Shown here: positions 7,131 through 12,676 of the stretch, one piece after another | How the letters are laid out: each line of letters starts with the position of its first letter | Position numbering within the stretch: position 1 is the first letter of the stretch | Origin: CANQDT01 sp051878935 | GTDB taxonomy: Bacteria; Bacillota; Clostridia; Lachnospirales; Lachnospiraceae | NCBI GenBank assembly: GCA_051878935.1 | Contig: JBJELB010000041.1 | Location: forward strand, 1 to 12,676 | Direction of reading: 5' to 3' | DNA: 12,676 nt | Program-made: the position numbers and the translations under genes | Notes under the pieces: model-generated | The model's database searches: none | Seen by the model: the letters and a program-made list of their open reading frames with translations, nothing else | What the model was told of the DNA's origin: nothing

Positions 7131-10100
7131 ATGAAACTACGAAAGAAATGGTTGGCGTTGTTCTTGACGCTGGTAATGGTACTGGGTATCATGCCGGTAC
7201 AGGCAACGAGTGAGAATGTAATAGGAGATACGATAGGGCTGCGAGGGCTCGAAGTCACAAAGATACTGGATCTGAGTACAGTTGACACCTATTATCTGAC
7301 AAAAGAAGCATCGGGAGTTTACAGGGCGTCAAACGGAACGACGGCGAATCTGTACGATGGAAATACGGAGGCAATTCTTGGCTCTGTCTCCAAAGTGATA
7401 ACCTATTTTGATTTGTCTGCATATGCGGACCAGATTACAAAAATAGTGTATACGATAGCAAATCCGGATAAAGCGTACACCAATCTGGCGGGCACGAACT
7501 TCCTGTATGGTTCAGCCGGACCAATTGATTCAGATACGTCAATAGGGGCAGCGTCTTCTATGACATGGACTTCAATATACCGTACAAATGGGAAAAATAC
7601 GGCAAGTGGTATTACTGTTGAAGCAGCTTCTGATTTGAATTTGGAGACGGGAACCGGTAGTGCAGTGCTGACTGGTGATTTTAGTCTTTATCCATATATC
7701 GGTGTTGCAAATGGTTCCGGTGTATGTACCTGTTCAGAACTTACCATTTATTTGACAACCACAGTTGCAGATGATGATGAGAATTTAAAAACGATTGTAA
7801 GTGATGGCAATGTGACGGTGCCTGAGAAAGGTTATCCGGGCCAGATCGTAACAATAACCACTCCCAATACAATGGTAAAAGATTCTCTCGTAGTTACTTA
7901 TCAGGATGAGAGCAGTAATGTGGTTCCGGTTGAGACGGCACCAGAGACAGGAATGGAGAATGCCTATACCTTTGTTATGCCGGCTGCAGATGTGAAAGTA
8001 TCGTGCCTGAATAATACAGACGAAAGAAAAGTAGTGGTTGTCGGAGTAACTGATAATTATTATACGAAGCTGGATTCTCCGGTTCATGTGAATTTTACCA
8101 TTCCAGAGCTTGGTGAGGAATACCAGTATGATTATCCGACGGTTTACGTGCCGGTTCGTAAGAATGCCAACCTCGCTAAAAATATGACAGCGACGATGGG
8201 TGGAGAATCCTATACGGTTACTAATGGTACCGTAACCGGAACGGGAAGTGGGGATAAGATTGTACCCGGAGGGGTCAGTACCCTGACAATTACCAATGAT
8301 AATACATCTGGTGTGGATTATTTCCATAACAGTAAGAATCATTATCCGGAACAGGCTACAGATCTGGCAACACTGACTCTGGATATTGTAGATGTGGATT
8401 TGAGAACAACAGGTATTATTGTTGACGGAGAAACGTATGGAAAGAACGCAGTGGTTCCGTCTGCGTCTACAGTAACAGCGGTATCTCTTGCAAAATACAG
8501 TGGTTACACGGTTCCACAGGCAACTGTTACCATTACGTTGATGCACAACGGAGAAACAATAGATACTGCAACGGGAAGCATTAGTGATTCTTCCTTTACA
8601 GATACGACAGCCACCTGTACCTTGGAAAGAGCTATTTCAATTCCGGCGATCGATGCATACAGTTATACGATGCAGGTAACCATTCAGGATGAAAATGGAG
8701 AAGCTTTGGCTGCGGATTTTGCAGTCCGGACAAAGAAACAGAAAGAATCGTTGACGACAAGTACGATGTCTCTCTGGTATGATGAACCGGCAGCAACAGA
8801 CGATAACAGCTGTTGGAGAGATTATAACAACTGTGACCATCAGATATGGGAAGAACGTGCCCTGCCAATCGGAAACGGATACATGGGTGCGATGTCCTTT
8901 GGTGGAGTTGCTCAGGAACGACTTCAGTTAAATGAAAAAACACTGTGGGAAGGGAAACCGAACCATATTGCAGAAGATAAGACCGCGGCTTTTCAGTCGA
9001 TGCGCCAGGCGGTGCTTGATGAGGATCTGACTTCAGCGGAAACATATGCAAAGCAAATATTTGGCTCCTCGTCAGACTATGGTACTTATACATCGTTTGG
9101 TAATCTGTTGCTTGACTTTACAAATATTAAGGTTGGAACGGAATATGAGAATTACATACGGGCATTGGATTTGGATAATTCCAAACAAATCGTACAATAT
9201 GATGTAGATGAAATAACCTATCAAAGAGAGTATTTTGCCAGCTATCCGGATCGGCTGATGGCTGTTCGCCTTGGAGCAAATGTTTCTAATCAGATTAGTT
9301 TTGTCATGAGTTTTTCCAGTCAGCCAAACCGCTCTACGAATATTACAGAGACATTTGAGGATAATACATTAAAAGTAGCAGGCGAGTTGTCGCAGAATGG
9401 ACTTCGTTGGGCAGCAGAATATAAATTAATTCCTGTTGGCGGAACGGTATCTTATGAAGAGGGAAATGTGACGGTATCGGATGCAGATGAGGTGGTTATT
9501 CTGATTGCATTGGCAACGGATTATAAGTTCAGCCAGGAAGACGGATTCCGTACCGGAACTGATCCGATGACAGTGACAGAAGCCATTCTTCAGGATAAAA
9601 ATGATTTTGATGCTTTGTATGAAACACATGTGAGGGATTATAAATCAATTTATGACAATGTGAAGCTGCAGCTTTCAGCTGCAAATGACGAGCCGACGGA
9701 TGATATGCGTGCTAATTATGCAAAGGGCGATACCAATATCTTTATGGATCAGCTTTTTTATCAATATGGTCGTTATTTGCTGATATCCTCCTCCAGGGAT
9801 GGTAGTTTGCCAGCGAACTTGCAGGGAGTATGGGCAGACCAGCAACATCCAAAATGGGAGTCGGATTATCATATCAACATTAATTTACAGATGAATTATT
9901 ACCCGGCGGCGAATGGCAACATGATTGAAACGATGGAAGCACTGCTGGACTGGTTAGAAGAAACTGCAGAAATTGGCCAGCAGACGGCGAGAAATGTTTA
10001 TGGCTGTGATGGCTGGGTTTCTCATACATGTAACAATGCATTTGGATTTACGGATCCCGGCTGGGGGCTTACCTGGGGTATCGCTCCGGAATCTTCAGCA

Positions 10101-11366
10101 TGGATTTGTCTCAATGCATGGGATATGTATGATTATTCGAAAGAGAAAGAATATCTGCCACGCATTTATGACATTATTCAGGAATCTGTTCGTTTTTATA
10201 CACAATATCTCTATTATGATGAAGAAACAGATGAGTATGTCGCTGGTCCATCAGTATCTGCAGAACACGGTAAACTGACGATGGGTGCAAAAATTGTACA
10301 GCAAATTGTTGCACAACTCTATGATGTATATATGGAGGCCAGTGAGCTTTCAACCATTTCCGACCAGGTAGATACGGCTTTACTTAATACGGTAAAGGTA
10401 CAAAGAGATAAGCTTCAGACACCGGTGGAAATCGGAACCTGGGGAAATATTAAAGAATGGAATACCTATCAGGGTGTTGCTTATGAAGAAGATACCAGCC
10501 ATAGACATATTTCTCATCTGGTTTCCTTATACCCATGTAACCAGATAACCAGAAGAAACCCAAGATTACTGCAGGCTGCAAGAACAACGCTAAATACCCG
10601 TGGTGATGAAGCGACCGGCTGGTCTCGAGCAAACAAAACGTTGTTATGGGCCAGAGCAATCGGGCAGGATACAGATGACTTAACTTCGGAATTTGGTGTA
10701 AAAGGAAAATATTATACAACGAAGTCGGTGTCCAATGCCGACCGTGCATACAGTATATATCAGGGTCAGATTGCCGACTGTACATTATCCAATCTGTTTG
10801 ATACCCATCCACCATTCCAGATCGATGGTAACTTTGGTGCAACCGCTGCTATGGGTGAGTTTCTGTTACAGAGTCACGATGGTTATATTGATATTTTACC
10901 ATCTCTTCCGACTGCATGGTCTGCAGAAGGTTCTGTAGAAGGTTTATTGGCACGTGATGCGTTTGAAGTTGACATTACCTGGAAGGAAGCGGTACCTACA
11001 GAAGCAACGATCACATCCAAAGCAGGAGAAGAGTGTAAGGTCTTCTGCAATGAAACATATGGTATGCCAATCATTACCTGTGATGGAGAGTCAGTGGACT
11101 ATGATGTTGTGACAGAAGATGGATTACAATTATTCGTATTTGACACGGTAAAAGGTGCAGAATACACATTACAATACAGCGATGAGCCATTACTGGGAGA
11201 TATCAATGGTGATAAGCGAATTACAGCAGTGGATGCACTGCTTGTGCTGAAGGATGCAGCTTCGATTGAATTATCCGTTGGTGATGTAAATCAGGATAAC
11301 GTTGTAGATGCAAAAGATGCACTTGTTATTTTACAGGTAGCAAGTAAAGAAAAGAAGAGTTTTTAA
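7131..11366 (+). CDS. Secreted GH95 alpha-L-fucosidase with C-terminal type I dockerin
   Basis: This is an extracellular glycoside hydrolase predicted to remove alpha-1,2-linked L-fucose from host glycans or plant polymers; some GH95 members act on alpha-L-galactose. From start 7131 it has 1411 residues. In order: signal peptide (1-25, cleavage VQA|T); an unassigned beta-rich region (about 30-215); a repeat-like domain (about 219-296) ending YTFVMPAADVKV as in InlB-type B-repeats; unassigned beta-sandwich-like sequence (about 297-545); GH95 module (about 549-1330); dockerin (1355-1405). GH95 landmarks are LPIGNGYMGAM from 578, NINLQMN with Asn916/Asn918, SVSAEHG with Glu1045 as likely acid, HRHISHL, GWSRANK, and FQIDGNFG with Asp1232. 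By order and spacing they match Asn421/Asn423, Glu566 and Asp766 of Bifidobacterium bifidum AfcA. The usual SPE motif reads SAE. The dockerin has two calcium loops: Asp1357/Asn1359/Asp1361/Thr1365/Asp1368 and Asp1385/Asn1387/Asp1389/Asp1393/Asp1396. No cohesin, sortase signal or fucose genes are adjacent. Confidence 0.93.
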   Translation: MKLRKKWLALFLTLVMVLGIMPVQATSENVIGDTIGLRGLEVTKILDLSTVDTYYLTKEASGVYRASNGTTANLYDGNTEAILGSVSKVITYFDLSAYADQITKIVYTIANPDKAYTNLAGTNFLYGSAGPIDSDTSIGAASSMTWTSIYRTNGKNTASGITVEAASDLNLETGTGSAVLTGDFSLYPYIGVANGSGVCTCSELTIYLTTTVADDDENLKTIVSDGNVTVPEKGYPGQIVTITTPNTMVKDSLVVTYQDESSNVVPVETAPETGMENAYTFVMPAADVKVSCLNNTDERKVVVVGVTDNYYTKLDSPVHVNFTIPELGEEYQYDYPTVYVPVRKNANLAKNMTATMGGESYTVTNGTVTGTGSGDKIVPGGVSTLTITNDNTSGVDYFHNSKNHYPEQATDLATLTLDIVDVDLRTTGIIVDGETYGKNAVVPSASTVTAVSLAKYSGYTVPQATVTITLMHNGETIDTATGSISDSSFTDTTATCTLERAISIPAIDAYSYTMQVTIQDENGEALAADFAVRTKKQKESLTTSTMSLWYDEPAATDDNSCWRDYNNCDHQIWEERALPIGNGYMGAMSFGGVAQERLQLNEKTLWEGKPNHIAEDKTAAFQSMRQAVLDEDLTSAETYAKQIFGSSSDYGTYTSFGNLLLDFTNIKVGTEYENYIRALDLDNSKQIVQYDVDEITYQREYFASYPDRLMAVRLGANVSNQISFVMSFSSQPNRSTNITETFEDNTLKVAGELSQNGLRWAAEYKLIPVGGTVSYEEGNVTVSDADEVVILIALATDYKFSQEDGFRTGTDPMTVTEAILQDKNDFDALYETHVRDYKSIYDNVKLQLSAANDEPTDDMRANYAKGDTNIFMDQLFYQYGRYLLISSSRDGSLPANLQGVWADQQHPKWESDYHININLQMNYYPAANGNMIETMEALLDWLEETAEIGQQTARNVYGCDGWVSHTCNNAFGFTDPGWGLTWGIAPESSAWICLNAWDMYDYSKEKEYLPRIYDIIQESVRFYTQYLYYDEETDEYVAGPSVSAEHGKLTMGAKIVQQIVAQLYDVYMEASELSTISDQVDTALLNTVKVQRDKLQTPVEIGTWGNIKEWNTYQGVAYEEDTSHRHISHLVSLYPCNQITRRNPRLLQAARTTLNTRGDEATGWSRANKTLLWARAIGQDTDDLTSEFGVKGKYYTTKSVSNADRAYSIYQGQIADCTLSNLFDTHPPFQIDGNFGATAAMGEFLLQSHDGYIDILPSLPTAWSAEGSVEGLLARDAFEVDITWKEAVPTEATITSKAGEECKVFCNETYGMPIITCDGESVDYDVVTEDGLQLFVFDTVKGAEYTLQYSDEPLLGDINGDKRITAVDALLVLKDAASIELSVGDVNQDNVVDAKDALVILQVASKEKKSF

Positions 11367-11398
11367 CTGTTTTCCGATTGAGGGAAGGGAGACATACG

Positions 11399-11436
11399 AA
11401 AGAAGAGGCTGTTTTCAAACGGCCTCTTCTTTATTA
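11399..11436 (+). terminator. Strong hairpin terminator after the fucosidase gene
   Basis: AAAGAAGAGGC (11399-11409) pairs with GCCTCTTCTTT (11422-11432). The intervening bases continue the stem (T.G then GTTT/AAAC) to a tiny TC loop, giving a 16-bp stem. The 3' arm ends TTCTTTATT. It lies 32 bases past the stop codon. Because it is nearly symmetrical with A-rich 5' and T-rich 3' flanks, it may also stop minus-strand transcripts from the convergent gene. Confidence 0.85.
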
Positions 11437-11442
11437 AACCGG

Positions 11443-11474
11443 AAAACGGTGCAAGAAAAAACAGATACGCACCG
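11443..11474 (-). terminator. Possible weak terminator for the YeiH-family gene
   Basis: On the minus strand CGGTGC (complement of 11469-11474) can pair with GCACCG (complement of 11447-11452) across a 16-base loop, followed by TTTT. It lies about 46 bases after the stop. The six-base stem and wide loop make it marginal; the larger hairpin at 11399-11432 may be the real stop. Confidence 0.3.
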
Positions 11475-11519
11475 CAGCCAGCGCCAGGCACACGGACAAA
11501 CGACATACTCTTAATTATT

Positions 11520-12563
11520 TTATACAAGTCCCATGAAGTATTCAACTGCAATTGCTACGATAATTACCAGAGATGAGATGATGAATCCATGAACCATAGG
11601 AGCAACACCGGATTTCTTCATATCCTTGAAGCTGGTGTTAAGTCCGATAGCGGCAAGGGCTGCAACCATAAGAAACTTACTGATCTCTTTTGCTCCGCCT
11701 GAAACAGTTGCAGGAATCACACCAAAACTGTTGATGATAGCGAGTGCAATAAATCCAAGAATGAACCATGGAAACGCAGAGCGGATATTAATTTTGGATG
11801 CATGTGCTGCATTGCCGTTGGCAATATGCTGTTTTTGTTTTAATCGTGTATTAATAAGAGCAAAGATTAAAACAGTAGGAATGATGGATAAGGTTCTTGT
11901 CAGTTTAACCATAGTAGCAAAATCACCTGCGGCCTCGGAGAAAGCATAACCTGCGGCAACGACACTGGAAGTATCATTAACAGCAGTTCCGGCCCATAGG
12001 CCGTAAGCCATGTCTGAGAGACCAAGTGCCCGTCCCATAATCGGGAATAATAAAATCATTGCCATATCGAACAGGAAGGTCGCTGACATGGCATAAGCAA
12101 TGTCGTGGTCTTCTGCATCAATGACCGGTGCGATAGCGGCGATTGCAGAGCCGCCACAGATACCGGTGCCGGCAGAGATCAGGTTGGACAGCTTCCAGTT
12201 GAGTCCGAGGAGCTTGCCAACGAAAAAGCCTCCGCCAAAGCAGGTCAGCAGTGTGAAACACATTACAGTAAGAGACATTCTTCCGACTGTCAGAATCGTA
12301 CCGATACTTAAGGATGCACCGAGTAAGATGATAGCGAATTTCAACACTTTTTTAGAGGTGAACCGCAAACCGGTCTGCAATGTCTGATTAGGTTTATGGA
12401 ATCCGTTGATGATCATACCTAAGAAAAGGGCGATAACAGATGCCCCGATTAAATGGATAGGAAGCAGGCTTTCAAGCCATTTGGCGGCTGCTGCAATGGC
12501 AAGTGCAACGACGAACCCAGGGATAACCTGTAAGATGGATTTCATTTTGTTTTGAAGATTCAT
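11520..12563 (-). CDS. YeiH family putative sulfate exporter (UPF0324 membrane protein)
   Basis: This is a polytopic inner-membrane protein of the YeiH/UPF0324 family (Cons_hypoth698). Members are annotated as putative sulfate exporters on thin evidence, so the substrate should be treated as unknown. It has 347 residues, typical length, with about ten hydrophobic segments. The two conserved stretches are clear: GTGICGGSAIAA (132-143) followed by APVIDAEDHDIAYA, and WAGTAVNDTSSV (190-201) followed by AAGYAFS and FATMVKLTR. The start is supported by AAAGGAA (complement of 12572-12578) eight bases upstream. A promoter can be proposed at 12611-12639. It is often controlled by a neighbouring LysR regulator in other bacteria, but none is in view here. 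It converges on the fucosidase gene, with a bidirectional-type hairpin between them. Confidence 0.92.
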   Translation of the reverse strand: MNLQNKMKSILQVIPGFVVALAIAAAAKWLESLLPIHLIGASVIALFLGMIINGFHKPNQTLQTGLRFTSKKVLKFAIILLGASLSIGTILTVGRMSLTVMCFTLLTCFGGGFFVGKLLGLNWKLSNLISAGTGICGGSAIAAIAPVIDAEDHDIAYAMSATFLFDMAMILLFPIMGRALGLSDMAYGLWAGTAVNDTSSVVAAGYAFSEAAGDFATMVKLTRTLSIIPTVLIFALINTRLKQKQHIANGNAAHASKINIRSAFPWFILGFIALAIINSFGVIPATVSGGAKEISKFLMVAALAAIGLNTSFKDMKKSGVAPMVHGFIISSLVIIVAIAVEYFMGLV

Positions 12564-12610
12564 GTTATTAATTCCTTTCTGATTTCTGTTGTTGATAATA
12601 CCACAGAATC

Positions 12611-12639
12611 ATGATAATATAAAATGATGTTGGGGTCAA
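12611..12639 (-). promoter_or_regulatory. Candidate sigma-A promoter of the YeiH-family gene
   Basis: Reading the minus strand, TTGACC (complement of 12634-12639) and TATCAT (complement of 12611-12616) are separated by exactly 17 bases. Start of transcription would fall near 12604, giving a leader of about 40 bases with the AAAGGAA ribosome site. The -35 box lies inside the 19-bp element shared with the left end of the window. The hexamers are good but not perfect, and no other evidence is available. Confidence 0.5.
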
Positions 12640-12654
12640 AAGCCCCTCTATAGC
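12623..12654 (-). repeat. Right copy of the short intergenic element, inverted
   Basis: The complement of 12623-12641 is identical to 32-50, and CTATAGC at 12648-12654 is the complement of GCTATAG at 1-7. This copy is compact: only GCCCCT separates the two blocks. GGGG (12632-12635) and CCCC (12643-12646) can form a 4-bp stem around TCAAAAG. The element sits just upstream of the minus-strand YeiH-family gene, as the left copy sits upstream of the symporter. Confidence 0.7.
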
Positions 12655-12676
12655 ACCTTGAAAAGTTCATATATTT

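Noticed and set aside
7785..8546. Minus-strand open frame of 253 codons opposite the fucosidase N-terminal region
   Set aside because: The composition is that of an antisense shadow (Cys-, His-, Arg- and Ile-rich), with no ribosome site, while the plus strand encodes a continuous secreted protein.
11363..11551. Minus-strand 62-codon open frame between the fucosidase and YeiH genes
   Set aside because: It runs through the terminator hairpin and overlaps the YeiH-family 3' end, with no ribosome site and no recognisable protein features.
1..12654. The inverted 19-bp copies as terminal repeats of one 12.6-kb mobile element
   Set aside because: There is no transposase or recombinase between them and the contents are housekeeping-type genes. 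The spacing of the two blocks differs between copies, and both copies sit in ordinary promoter-proximal positions.

Overview
The window looks like ordinary chromosome of a gut-type, Gram-positive, low-to-moderate-GC Clostridia member, most likely Lachnospiraceae. This is inferred from strong AGGAGG-type ribosome sites, a B. subtilis-like ptsG-ptsH-ptsI gene order, YitT- and YeiH-family membrane proteins, and a secreted dockerin-bearing GH95 fucosidase of the kind used on host or dietary glycans. No transposase, integrase, phage gene, CRISPR array, rRNA or tRNA was seen.

Layout, left to right. A 19-bp element (32-50) precedes an AGCS-family sodium:alanine/glycine symporter (139-1557). A 74-bp gap holding a large inverted repeat leads into a complete sugar phosphotransferase cascade: EIICBA of the glucose superfamily (1632-3704), HPr (3701-3958) and enzyme I (3975-5585), which ends at a strong hairpin terminator. 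Next come a small all-helical protein of uncertain function (5653-6084) and, convergent and overlapping it by 29 bp, a YitT-family membrane protein on the minus strand (6056-6946). A 184-bp divergent intergenic region separates this from a large secreted enzyme (7131-11366): signal peptide, beta-rich N-terminal region, GH95 catalytic module and C-terminal type I dockerin. A strong hairpin follows. Then comes a minus-strand YeiH-family putative exporter (11520-12563), whose upstream region carries an inverted copy of the 19-bp element.

How the genes work together. Enzyme I, HPr and EIICBA form one phosphorelay from PEP to the incoming sugar, and the visible phosphorylation sites are intact (EI His188, HPr His15, EIIA His608, EIIB Cys476). 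The HPr has Lys where Firmicutes HPr carries the regulatory Ser46, so this relay should be invisible to HPr kinase and unable to supply P-Ser-HPr to CcpA. The fucosidase would act outside the cell, probably docked to a cohesin protein encoded elsewhere. No fucose uptake or catabolism genes lie beside it. The symporter, YitT and YeiH genes have no evident functional link to the PTS.

I did not find a convincing undescribed multi-gene system. The points most worth following are the Ser46-lacking HPr in a ptsGHI-type operon, the 13-bp-arm dyad that covers the ptsG ribosome site in place of the usual antiterminator leader, the 19-bp element shared upstream of two transporter genes, and the dockerin on the fucosidase. 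No gene-free stretch exceeds 300 bases.
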